Shown: piece after piece, positions 47,786 through 56,143 of the stretch | How the letters are laid out: each line of letters begins with the position of its first letter | How positions within the stretch are numbered: the stretch's first letter is position 1 | Source of the DNA: Comamonadaceae bacterium PBBC2 | GTDB taxonomy: Bacteria; Pseudomonadota; Gammaproteobacteria; Burkholderiales; Burkholderiaceae_C | Assembly (NCBI GenBank): GCA_002255935.1 | Contig: NKIO01000018.1 | Coordinates: 1 to 57,178, forward strand | Direction: 5' to 3' | Length of the DNA: 57,178 nucleotides | Notes under the pieces: model-generated | The model's input: only the letters and a program-made list of their open reading frames with translations | What the model was told of the DNA's origin: nothing | Databases searched by the model: none | Program-made: the position numbers and the translations under genes

Positions 47786-50761
47786 TCACCGCCCACCCTC
47801 GCCCACCAGGGCATAAGGCGCCCAATAGGCCGGATGCGCAAACTGCGGCGACTTCATGGTCTGCAACATGGCTTGGCGAAGGGCTTCTGCACGGCGCATA
47901 TTGGGGTTGCTCTTGTACGCGGCAAAGGTGTGCGTGGTCAGCAGCATGGCGCTTTCAGACTCCACCGACCAGTGCGTCACCAACAAGCTGCGGCTGCCCG
48001 CAAAGAAGAAGCCCCGAGCCAAACCACTCATCGCCTCTTCGGCTCGACCATCGGCGCCCGCGGTGTTGCAGGCGGACAAAACCACCCAGTCGGCATTGAG
48101 CTTCAAACTGAGCACATCTTCCAATGTCAACAGCGGAGATTCAGCTGGATTGGCCGAAGCGGCCATGGCCAAGGCCGGCTGGTTCAGGTTGGGCAAGTCA
48201 CCCGCCAACAAACCGTGAGTGGCAAAGACCACCACTTGTTTTTTGCCCAACTGCCCCGAAGCGCTGCTTTTGAGCACCGAAGCCCGCGTAGCCTCTGCCC
48301 CCAAAACGACATCGGTTTTAGGATTGGCGCCCAAAATTTTGGCCAGCTCCTGCACCTCGTCACGGGTCTCGGGCAAGGGCGGTATCCGACTGTAGGCGAC
48401 GTAACTGTCTTCCACCGATTGTTCAAGACCTGCGGATTGAACGTTGCGCGTTTGAATGACCGAGCGAACCGTGGCTGCGCCAGCAGCGCTCGCCATTTTT
48501 TGCACCACTTTGCCATCGAAAAGCGGATCACCCCAAGCTATCAAGGGCTGCACACTGGATGGCACTTTCCCAAAGCGCTTCAAGGACAACCAGCCGCTCG
48601 CGGTAGGCACCTGACTGATGGCCATGTCCTTGATCAACCAGGACGCATCACGAGGGTTTTTGTTGATCGGAGGCTGTCGGACCAATACGCCCAAAGGCAA
48701 CTTGGCCAATGCCCCAGAAGTCGAGATGATCAGGTGATTTTTTCCAACCAATGACGACTCCAACGGTCCAAAAAGTCCCTTGTAAAGCAGATACGCATCG
48801 GCATAGTTGAAGGCAGGCGCCCCAGTGCCCAGGCCGGCCACGTCCAAGGTCTTGCGAATCCTGTCAACCATCTCGTGACTTTGCATCTCGCCGAAATCCC
48901 AGCGGTGAAATTTCACTGCACCGGATGCGTCGATGGCCCAGACATAGGTTTGGGTTTCCATGGGCAAGATGGACACAAACAATTCATCGGACTTCAGCCC
49001 CTGTGCGATATCGGTGTGCGAAGGGGACTTGGGCTGAATCAACTGAAAATAGTCGGGGTAACCTTTTTGAATCTGCGTTTTGTAGCCCTTGCGCAAATCT
49101 TCTATTTCACGCAAGCGGACACGCATTTGTTCCATCACCTGTGGGTTGCGTTTTTTGTCTTCTTCCGTACCTTGAGCTGTCATGTACTGGATCAAACTGG
49201 CCATTTCGTTTTTGGCATCCTGCTCTTTGCGAATGATGTCCGACAAGCCCGGCACATTGATCCCCGATCGGACAGCAGCATCCGACAAGGCTTGCTGAAC
49301 GGATGACGAATTCAGGTAATCCGCCAATTGGAAAATGGTGGCTGCATCTTTGGGGTTCTGTTCGGCTGTTTCAGACAACATTTCCAAATAACTCTGAAAA
49401 ATGAATTTCTTGGATTTTTTCCTGAATGCATCTTCGACAACATCCCCGCTCAACACTTCAGGCGAAGTGATGTTGCGCATCGATTGTTCAAAATTTTGAC
49501 GCGCACCCGCCAAATCTCCAGTACGCCATAGCGCAGAGGCATACATGCCACGCACAAAGGCAGTGAAGTAATGGTCAGCACCGAAATTATTCACATGCCA
49601 ATTGAGCGTGTTCCGATAAGCCCTGACAGCTTCTGGGAATTTTCCGTTTTTCAAATACACAAATCCACGCACATGTGTTTGATTGCCGGCATTGGATTTG
49701 TTTTGTAGGCGGACCTTCTCTTGGTCGATGGCCTGAAAATTTAGCAAAGCATCGGACCACCGATCCTGTCCAACCAAGGAGACATTTTTCCGCCCTTGCG
49801 TATAGATCCATGCAGGCGAGCCCTTTTGAAAGCCCTGCCCTATCACGAGGCTTTCAGACTTCTCGGCATAGGGCAACGCCTCCTTGAATTGCCCCATGGC
49901 ATTTCGCAAATCCGCATAGCGATTGAACAAATCCACCAGATGGTCATCGCTGAAACCATTGACTTTGGCAAATTTGTATGCCTCGCGCAAACTCAGATCA
50001 GCATCCGAATACAGACCTGAAGCCATTTGATGCGTGGCCAGTGCGCCCATGGTGTGGATGTACCAATTTCGACCAAACGTCTTTTGTCGCGCATCGACCA
50101 GCCCTTCATAGCCCATGGCATCTTTGGACTTCGCGATGGCCGCTTTCGAAGCAAGAATGGCTTCTTGCCATTTTCCGGTTCGAATCAAGAGATAAGACTT
50201 GGAATAATTGAATTCCATCTCTGCACGTGCGGCCCAATATGCGTTGGCACCACGCCGATTCAAGCTGCCAAACTCATTCTTAATCACCGCTTCAGCCTCT
50301 TCAAGCAATGCTGTCGCCTGCTTGAAATTGCTGTCATTCATGTAATCCCTGGCCAACTCGCATCGCAAACGGACTGCATCAGGGGGCCATTTGAGTTGAC
50401 CAATGAGTTCACGCCCTAATTCGTAGGCTTCAGCCCTCTTTTCTGTTTGAGATAAGAACCCGCGCAACGCCCAACGCGCATTCGGCTCCAATGCAGCCCA
50501 CTCACGCAAGATGGACTCACGCCGACTCATATCACCCAATTTCCAGGCGGCAGTATCTTTTTGCTTGTACGCTTCCAACACGTTGGATCTCAACCCATTT
50601 GGATCAATAGGCGAATCCAAAATGGCTTTCAATCGGGCTACTTCTTGTTCACTTAACTTCAACGTCTGCTGCGCCTCCTCTTGGGCTGAAGCCAAGCTCC
50701 CAACCAAGCAACTCAAGACAATGAGCAGTTTGACCCAGCAAAACGTGAACTTGTATGACAT
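47786..50761 (-). CDS. Exported TPR-CHAT domain protein 3
   Basis: 991 aa from MSYKFTFCWVKLL. The signal peptide ends GSLASAQ. TPR-type helical repeats occupy about residues 30-490, the linker has IIRKEQDAKNEMASLIQYMT, and the CHAT domain ends the protein with H849 (FATHGLLAGDL) and C898 (LSACNTAGADG). It is the last gene of the operon ompA-CHASE2-caspase-small protein-CHAT3, starting 19 bp after the small gene's stop. The 5' half of the gene is visibly more AT-rich than flanking genes, unlike its GC-rich 3' end, which hints at a mosaic history. Confidence 0.88.
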   Translation of the reverse strand: MSYKFTFCWVKLLIVLSCLVGSLASAQEEAQQTLKLSEQEVARLKAILDSPIDPNGLRSNVLEAYKQKDTAAWKLGDMSRRESILREWAALEPNARWALRGFLSQTEKRAEAYELGRELIGQLKWPPDAVRLRCELARDYMNDSNFKQATALLEEAEAVIKNEFGSLNRRGANAYWAARAEMEFNYSKSYLLIRTGKWQEAILASKAAIAKSKDAMGYEGLVDARQKTFGRNWYIHTMGALATHQMASGLYSDADLSLREAYKFAKVNGFSDDHLVDLFNRYADLRNAMGQFKEALPYAEKSESLVIGQGFQKGSPAWIYTQGRKNVSLVGQDRWSDALLNFQAIDQEKVRLQNKSNAGNQTHVRGFVYLKNGKFPEAVRAYRNTLNWHVNNFGADHYFTAFVRGMYASALWRTGDLAGARQNFEQSMRNITSPEVLSGDVVEDAFRKKSKKFIFQSYLEMLSETAEQNPKDAATIFQLADYLNSSSVQQALSDAAVRSGINVPGLSDIIRKEQDAKNEMASLIQYMTAQGTEEDKKRNPQVMEQMRVRLREIEDLRKGYKTQIQKGYPDYFQLIQPKSPSHTDIAQGLKSDELFVSILPMETQTYVWAIDASGAVKFHRWDFGEMQSHEMVDRIRKTLDVAGLGTGAPAFNYADAYLLYKGLFGPLESSLVGKNHLIISTSGALAKLPLGVLVRQPPINKNPRDASWLIKDMAISQVPTASGWLSLKRFGKVPSSVQPLIAWGDPLFDGKVVQKMASAAGAATVRSVIQTRNVQSAGLEQSVEDSYVAYSRIPPLPETRDEVQELAKILGANPKTDVVLGAEATRASVLKSSASGQLGKKQVVVFATHGLLAGDLPNLNQPALAMAASANPAESPLLTLEDVLSLKLNADWVVLSACNTAGADGRAEEAMSGLARGFFFAGSRSLLVTHWSVESESAMLLTTHTFAAYKSNPNMRRAEALRQAMLQTMKSPQFAHPAYWAPYALVGEGGR

Positions 50762-50780
50762 TGTTTGAACTTTCGAACTT

Positions 50781-51245
50781 CTATTCCACTTCGATCCGCA
50801 ACTCCCGCTCAGCCACACGTTGTTTGGTGTCTTGAATTTGCAGGGTCAGCCTGTGCTTGCCTTTGGGAATGTTGGCATTTTCCAACTTGAAACCCTGGGC
50901 AGAGATGCGGGTGTATTGGGCCAGGCGAGAAGTGATGTCGAATTTCAGGCCCCCGTAGAGCACCTTGAAAGTGCTCACATCGATCTCGGCATCGACCTGC
51001 GGGCGAAATGACACGGCAATGGCCAAGGGAGACTTGAGCTTGCCATCGGGCACCGATTCGGGCTGCAGAATGTCAATGAAGGGCATGGCCGCTCGGGCGC
51101 GCAATCCGGGCGGCGCCATGAAACCCGCTTCACCTTCAAATTGAACAGCCTCAGCCGGATGGATCAGCCAGTTTTCTTGCGCCATCGCTGGCACCAAGGC
51201 GCAAGACAAGGTCAGGGCCATCAACTGCGACTTCGTTGTTTTCAT
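50781..51245 (-). CDS. Small exported protein of unknown function in the caspase operon
   Basis: 154 aa. The signal peptide ends ALVPAMAQE. The mature part reads as beta-rich: SPLAIAVSFRPQVDAEIDVS, FKVLYGGLKFDITSRLAQYT and PKGKHRLTLQIQDTKQRVAE, a pattern like a single immunoglobulin-like or carbohydrate-binding beta sandwich. I do not recognise a named family. The ATG overlaps the caspase stop (ATGA), so it is translationally coupled. It may be an adaptor or inhibitor for the exported caspase or CHAT3. Confidence 0.75.
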   Translation of the reverse strand: MKTTKSQLMALTLSCALVPAMAQENWLIHPAEAVQFEGEAGFMAPPGLRARAAMPFIDILQPESVPDGKLKSPLAIAVSFRPQVDAEIDVSTFKVLYGGLKFDITSRLAQYTRISAQGFKLENANIPKGKHRLTLQIQDTKQRVAERELRIEVE

Positions 51246-53236
51246 GGGATCTCCTTGATCGGCAGCAGCACTGCGCCGTAAGCGTCAGAACACAGGGGGT
51301 TGTTTTTTGCACTGGCGGCAGATTGGCAAGTCTGCGTGTTGACCAAGCGGGACGAGGTCAACAGTGCGCCCAATTGGGCACGCCCCTGGGCATCGTTGAG
51401 CGAGGTCAAAAACGGGCCCGACTTGCGGCCACCCAAGGCCGTTAAATCTCGCGGTGCATCGGCCACCATGACCAGCAAATGGTTGGTCCCCGCAGGACCA
51501 GAAGACTTGATGCGCCAATTGCCTTGCGGCAGTTGCAGGGTTTGGCCGGCTTCGATTTTGTTGTTCTGGTCCAGATCGTTGGGGAACAACATGTACAAGG
51601 CTTTGCCGTCCGACCCCGCCAGTGCCGCATAGACATAACCAGCACGGTCAGATTTCACCGCAAACTCGAGCGCATCCTTGCCAATGGTCAGGGCATCTTT
51701 GGTCAACGTCACTTGCACTTTGCGCTTGGCGTTGCGCTGATCGAACATCTGCTGCAATGCCTGCTCACCGCTCAAAGGCTTGGCCACTGCTACGGAAGTG
51801 GGCGGGTTGGGTGCCGACTGCACGGGTGCGGGTGCCGGCGCCGGTGCGGGCGCGGGCGCGGGCATAGCCACAACGGGTGCTGGTGCTGGTGCCACTGGCG
51901 CAGCAGCAACAGGCGCAGGTGTTGGCGCAGGTGTTGGCGTGGGTGCTGTCGCAGTGCTCGCGGCAGGTTTGGACTCGGCGATGGCCACCGCAGGCGTCAT
52001 CACTGGCGCCATCACCGGCTGGGGCGCAGGCCGACTGAACCAAGCCGGCACAAAGCCGGTGTTGCCCGAAAGCACCAAATTGTGGGGTTTGAAGTTCGTG
52101 TCGTTTTGCATGCGTCGGTTGATTTTTTCCTGCGCGCACTGGCGGATTTCATCGATGCTGACAGCGCCCGATCCGTCCAAATCTTTGGCGTCGCGCAGCA
52201 TGCAATCGCGCATGTACTGCGTGGCCAAACCACCTTTTTGCTCATCGTCAAAGCTGATCTCGTTGTTGCGTGCGGCCGACAGGTGGATGATGTCTTGCGG
52301 CAAAGCGCCTCGGTTCACCTGCTCATTGACTAACCCACGGGTTCGCACGTTGACCGGGTTGCCACAGGTCTCGGATGTGCCGGCAAACTTGGGCCGCAAA
52401 GCGCCTTCATCGTTGCCATTCAAAATGCCTCGCGTGCGGGCCGCTGTGCTGGGGGGCACCAAACCGCCCGAGTGACAGGCGTCGTACATCACAAACAATT
52501 TATCGGTCTTTTGCGTGATGGACGAGAGCAAGCCGGCCATCTCTTTGTTGGTGATGGTGCCCTTGCTCATGCCGTCATAGGGCAGCAAGGCTTCCACGCA
52601 ACCGCCAGCTTCAGGGTCTTCATAGCGCGTGCCGTGACCAGAGTAGTGGATAAACACACGGTCACCGTCTTGCACCTTGTCATTGAGTCCTTTGAGCGCT
52701 GCGCGGATGTTCTCTCCCGTCGCCTGATCGTCTTGCAAATACTGGATATTGCCTTCGGGCACTTGCATGACCTGCGCCATTTGAGTCGCTGAATACCGGT
52801 CCAATCGGGTGCCTGGCAAAGGCGGCACACTGGGGTCTGCGTAACGGCCCACACCGATGATGAGCGCATGGCGGTTGATGCGCGGCGCGGCGGTCGGAAT
52901 GCCCCGCACCCCCAAGGTCAGCGCGTTGTTACCCGCCGCCTCGCGTCCGCTGGACAGACCCGCCACGGCCGATGCGCTCGCTTGCATGTTCAAAGCACTG
53001 GCACGCACCCAGCCTGCCACTTTGCCTTGGGGCTGGGTCATTTCGACCAAAACCCAACCGCCCTCGACCGACAGCACGCGAACCGCAGTGCCGGCAGCGA
53101 CAGGGGCCAAGACAGACGATGAGGCCAGCTTTTCTGATCTGAGTTCAGCTGGGCGGCTCACGGTGGCGTTTTGTGCCCCTGCCCCCATGGTCCAAAAAGC
53201 CAAACTCAAAATGCCGTAACGAATAAAAGAAGTCAT
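51242..53236 (-). CDS. Exported caspase-family (C14) protein with SH3, EF-hand and DUF4384 parts
   Basis: 664 aa. Order: signal peptide 1-21 (ending GAGAQ); bacterial SH3-like domain about 35-85 (GTAVRVLSVEGGWVLVEM, GWVRASALN); caspase domain about 121-400 beginning HALIIGVGRYAD, with catalytic H201 in HYSGHGTRY and C254 in YDACHSGGL; a canonical 12-residue EF-hand loop D352-E363 (DLDGSGAVSIDE); a Pro/Ala linker about 405-480; and a DUF4384-like domain about 500-600 (YVYAALAGSDGKALYMLFPN). ATG 53236 is used; the upstream in-frame codon is TTG. The gene is 11 bp after the CHASE2 gene. Caspase-family proteins cut after basic or acidic residues; the target is unknown. Confidence 0.88.
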   Translation of the reverse strand: MTSFIRYGILSLAFWTMGAGAQNATVSRPAELRSEKLASSSVLAPVAAGTAVRVLSVEGGWVLVEMTQPQGKVAGWVRASALNMQASASAVAGLSSGREAAGNNALTLGVRGIPTAAPRINRHALIIGVGRYADPSVPPLPGTRLDRYSATQMAQVMQVPEGNIQYLQDDQATGENIRAALKGLNDKVQDGDRVFIHYSGHGTRYEDPEAGGCVEALLPYDGMSKGTITNKEMAGLLSSITQKTDKLFVMYDACHSGGLVPPSTAARTRGILNGNDEGALRPKFAGTSETCGNPVNVRTRGLVNEQVNRGALPQDIIHLSAARNNEISFDDEQKGGLATQYMRDCMLRDAKDLDGSGAVSIDEIRQCAQEKINRRMQNDTNFKPHNLVLSGNTGFVPAWFSRPAPQPVMAPVMTPAVAIAESKPAASTATAPTPTPAPTPAPVAAAPVAPAPAPVVAMPAPAPAPAPAPAPVQSAPNPPTSVAVAKPLSGEQALQQMFDQRNAKRKVQVTLTKDALTIGKDALEFAVKSDRAGYVYAALAGSDGKALYMLFPNDLDQNNKIEAGQTLQLPQGNWRIKSSGPAGTNHLLVMVADAPRDLTALGGRKSGPFLTSLNDAQGRAQLGALLTSSRLVNTQTCQSAASAKNNPLCSDAYGAVLLPIKEIP

Positions 53237-53247
53237 GTGGGTTCTTT

Positions 53248-54915
53248 TCAAGTAGATGCCGGTTCTTGCAAACGCGTCCAGCCTTGAAGGGCCAAGTGCG
53301 ACACGGCGCGACGCAGTGACAGCGCAGTCAAACCATCAGGGACTTGAACGATCGCACCTTGGCGAACCTTCAAACTCTGGACGCTTTGCAAAAGTGAAGC
53401 TTGTGCGCTTTGCAACTGTTCAGCGGGCCCCACAATCGCCAAGCAAGTGGCAAAGGGCCGCCAGCGTTTGGCCATCTGATCGCTGGGCGTTAAATCCAAA
53501 GACACCAAACGGCAATCGGGCGCTTGGGCCTGCAAACACATCATGAGCCGATCGAGTTGATCGTCACCCCAGGTTTTGTCGGCTTCCCAAGTCAGCACAG
53601 CCAGATTTTTTGTTGGGTCTGGCAAGTCGCCGCACCAATGGCGTTTGCGCATCAAGTACCAAAACTTCAGGACCGCCAAGAACAAGACCGCCAAGCCAGC
53701 CGACAGGTGCAAGTCGATGAAGACATGTTCGGTGTGCAAACTGACAAAGCCAATGCCCAACAAGACACCGGGCAGGACCAGCATGGCCGGCGCCAAGGAC
53801 GAAACACTGCGGTGATGGCTCCACCAAGCGATGCCCGCACACATCAAGATCGCCATGACAGCACCCGCCCATTTGGGCAGCTCCCAAATCGCTCTGCGGT
53901 GCAAGGCATTGTCAATGCCGGTGGCCAAAGACTCCACACCCGCTTGGGTGCCCGACAAGGGCGTGGGGTGTGTGTCGTGCAAGCTGGGCGCCGTGGCACC
54001 GATGATCACGATTTTGCCGGCCATGGATGGCACTTTGGGGTTGGCCGTACCCCCATCGGCTTGCTCAAACACATCGGCAAAGTTGACCCGTTGGTAGGTC
54101 GTGGCCGTTTTGCGCCAATGGATCAGGGTGTCGCCCTGCGTGTCGTCATGTTCCCGGCTTTGAACTGGTTTCTCTTTGAATTGGGCGAACCAGTAGTCAT
54201 AAGCGGCCGGGTCCACCGATTGGGTCACGCTCATGGGCAGCGATTGGATGATGCCGCCATCCTTCAAGCGCTCAAAGTAACGGTAACGCCTGAGCATGCC
54301 GTCGTGATCCACGTAGCCATTGTTGTAGCCCAGCGGTTGGGCTGCCACATGCGGCAACACGGGCGGGATCAAGGCCACAGTGGCCTCCGATGCCGAATCC
54401 GCTGATCGCCCTTGCGCCCACAAGCTGGGCAGATGTTTTTGTTGCAAGTCGCTCTTGTCGTCGTTGACTTTTGGCAAGCGCACCACGCTGAAATGGCTGT
54501 GCTTGCTCCTTTGAGCCGCTTGGTCCATGGCGGCGTCGCCACCGGGGCTGAGCCGATCGGCATCGGAAAACACAATGTCCCAGACCACCGCGGCTGGCTG
54601 TTGACTTTCGATGTGATCGAGCACCGTGGCCAAGGTGTCTCGCGGCCATGGCCAACGGCCAAATTCGGGTGCCATGCGCGCCAAGGCAGCCTCGTCGATG
54701 TCCACGATCACGATGCGCTCGTCGTGAGCCGCGGTCGTCAAGCGGGAGCGCACCATGGTGTCGTAAGTCGATTGGGCAATGCCACCGCTTACGCCCAAGA
54801 AAAACACGTCCACGATCACCCACAAGGAAAAAGCCAGGACCAAGCCCACCAGCACACGACGGTCCGACCAAGAGGCCAGACGCGCCAGCACAGCACGCTC
54901 TAAAGCCGCCGCCAT
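53248..54915 (-). CDS. CHASE2-domain membrane protein without known output domain
   Basis: 555 aa from MAAALERAVL. One membrane helix (about 21-43) is followed by a large periplasmic CHASE2 sensor domain (about 45-330: QSTYDTMVRSRL, IVIVDIDEAALARMAPEFGR, WPWPRDTLATVLDHI, AVVWDIVFSDADRLSPGGD, GYVDHDGMLRRYRYF, KIVIIGATAPSLHDTHPTPL). Three helices follow (about 345-420). The last 134 residues are cytoplasmic and contain no kinase, cyclase or GGDEF motif. CHASE2 usually feeds such enzymes, so the output here is unknown. It begins 13 bp after the ompA stop and precedes the caspase gene by 11 bp. Confidence 0.87.
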   Translation of the reverse strand: MAAALERAVLARLASWSDRRVLVGLVLAFSLWVIVDVFFLGVSGGIAQSTYDTMVRSRLTTAAHDERIVIVDIDEAALARMAPEFGRWPWPRDTLATVLDHIESQQPAAVVWDIVFSDADRLSPGGDAAMDQAAQRSKHSHFSVVRLPKVNDDKSDLQQKHLPSLWAQGRSADSASEATVALIPPVLPHVAAQPLGYNNGYVDHDGMLRRYRYFERLKDGGIIQSLPMSVTQSVDPAAYDYWFAQFKEKPVQSREHDDTQGDTLIHWRKTATTYQRVNFADVFEQADGGTANPKVPSMAGKIVIIGATAPSLHDTHPTPLSGTQAGVESLATGIDNALHRRAIWELPKWAGAVMAILMCAGIAWWSHHRSVSSLAPAMLVLPGVLLGIGFVSLHTEHVFIDLHLSAGLAVLFLAVLKFWYLMRKRHWCGDLPDPTKNLAVLTWEADKTWGDDQLDRLMMCLQAQAPDCRLVSLDLTPSDQMAKRWRPFATCLAIVGPAEQLQSAQASLLQSVQSLKVRQGAIVQVPDGLTALSLRRAVSHLALQGWTRLQEPAST

Positions 54916-54928
54916 GCGCGGCTTGGCA

Positions 54929-55528
54929 TCAGTCGAGGTTGACAATGCGCACCCTGCGGTTTTCTGCACCCAAAGGGTTGACGGCATTGGCCAATTGCGT
55001 CGAGCCCTTGCCCGCAGCGGCCAAGCGTGCTGGGGTCACCCCGTTTTTGACCAAAAAAGCTTGCACAGCCTCTGCGCGTTGCTGGCTCAGTTTTTGGTTG
55101 TAGTCGGCCAAGCCTTTGGCATCGGTATGCCCTTCGACCGCGAATTTCGATGGCGACAACTCGGGCGAATTGAGAGCCTGCGACAAGTTCAGCAAGGCCT
55201 GCTGGCTCTCGGGTCGAATTTGGGAGGAGTTGAAATCAAACTGGATGAGCAAGGACAGGGACGGCCTGGCCTGTGGCGCAGCAGCAGTTGGCGTGGATGC
55301 CGATGGCGACGAGGTTGGCGCCTGTGCTTCACCCGCTTCGGCAGCAGGCGCATTGGTGGACTCCACCGTCAAATTGCGCAGGCTGCGCAGTCTTGGGCCA
55401 CTGGATGCAGGCGCCTTGAGCTGTTCGATCATTTGCTGTGCGCTTGGGGCTGCATTTTGGGCCTGAGCGTTCCAAAGGGCGCCAAGGCCCAAGACGACCA
55501 GGAAGATTTTCAGTGCTTTGCTTTTCAT
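54929..55528 (-). CDS. OmpA-family peptidoglycan-associated protein
   Basis: 199 aa. The signal peptide ends LWNAQAQN. A Pro/Ala/Ser-rich stretch (about 40-90) leads to the OmpA C-terminal domain: LLIQFDFNSSQIRPESQQAL, FAVEGHTDAKGLADYNQKLS, QRAEAVQAFLVKNGV and ENRRVRIVNLD, which keep the Asp and Arg used for peptidoglycan binding. There is no lipobox. It is the first gene of the caspase operon and is divergent from the winged-helix regulator at 55745. It could tether or position the exported proteases at the cell wall. Confidence 0.88.
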   Translation of the reverse strand: MKSKALKIFLVVLGLGALWNAQAQNAAPSAQQMIEQLKAPASSGPRLRSLRNLTVESTNAPAAEAGEAQAPTSSPSASTPTAAAPQARPSLSLLIQFDFNSSQIRPESQQALLNLSQALNSPELSPSKFAVEGHTDAKGLADYNQKLSQQRAEAVQAFLVKNGVTPARLAAAGKGSTQLANAVNPLGAENRRVRIVNLD

Positions 55529-55744
55529 GACCGTTATCGCTTTAACAATGGATAAGCCAATTATGTGCGCAGTAACACAGAACAGCCATCGGGTCCATCG
55601 GAAGGCCCAGCAAAAATTGAATACCAAACAACTCTAGAACGATTTATTTCACGAGACAGTGATGGAACTGCGCCCTGAAGTTGATGCGTTGCGCCACATT
55701 TTCATTTATGAATAATTGAAAGAACATCTCATATAGGCGGCAAG
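55529..55744. promoter_or_regulatory. Divergent region between the ompA operon and the winged-helix regulator
   Basis: 216 bp, more AT-rich than its surroundings near 55640-55740 (for example cattttcatttatgaataat). It must hold the promoter of the five-gene protease operon and the regulator promoter. No clear palindrome, sigma-54 motif or TGTATACA box is seen. Confidence 0.5.
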
Positions 55745-56143
55745 ATGCACGATAAATCAGTAAAATCACAAACCATGGAAACCAACAAAAGCCCCTTTGC
55801 CTCCGCCTACTTGCGATTTTTGCAATTGGCCCGCGCTGTTCAGGCGCTGCCTGAGGGCGAAGAAATGGACGCCAATGAATTGGCGCTGCTCGAGGCCGTG
55901 GTGCTTCGCTGGCACGAGGGCACGCCCATGACAGTGCGTGAAGCCATCGGTCTGGAACGTTTGGGCTCGCCCGCCACCTTGCACAAACGCATCACCCGTC
56001 TGCGCGACAAAGACATGCTGGGCAACCTGAACATCGACGGTGACCGCCGCGCCAAATACCTCACACCCACGGCACGCAGCCTGGCCTATTTCGACCACCT
56101 CGGTCAATCTTTGACACAAGTTCAGCAAACCACACTGGCATGA
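55745..56143 (+). CDS. Winged-helix (MarR-like) transcriptional regulator
   Basis: 132 aa. A helix-turn-helix with wing is read in PMTVREAIGLERLGSPATLH, KRITRLRDKDMLGNLNIDGD and RRAKYLTPTARSLAYFDHLG. The RLGSPATLHKRI segment is the recognition-helix region, and DGDRRAKYL the wing. ATG 55775 (METNKSPFAS) is an alternative start. It is divergent from the caspase/CHAT3 operon and may control it. It overlaps the downstream membrane-protein gene by 4 bp. Confidence 0.75.
   Translation: MHDKSVKSQTMETNKSPFASAYLRFLQLARAVQALPEGEEMDANELALLEAVVLRWHEGTPMTVREAIGLERLGSPATLHKRITRLRDKDMLGNLNIDGDRRAKYLTPTARSLAYFDHLGQSLTQVQQTTLA

Noticed and set aside
41195..50761. TPR-CHAT proteins as part of a type III-E CRISPR (Craspase) system
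   Set aside because: There is no CRISPR array or cas gene in the window, and the proteins have signal peptides, unlike the cytoplasmic TPR-CHAT of Craspase.
51820..51960. GC-rich short repeat as a tandem-repeat or replication element
   Set aside because: It is the coding sequence of the Pro/Ala linker of the caspase-family protein, kept in frame.
41195..55528. Bacterial gasdermin defence locus
   Set aside because: No small gasdermin-like pore protein was found; the small proteins here have signal peptides or a lipobox.
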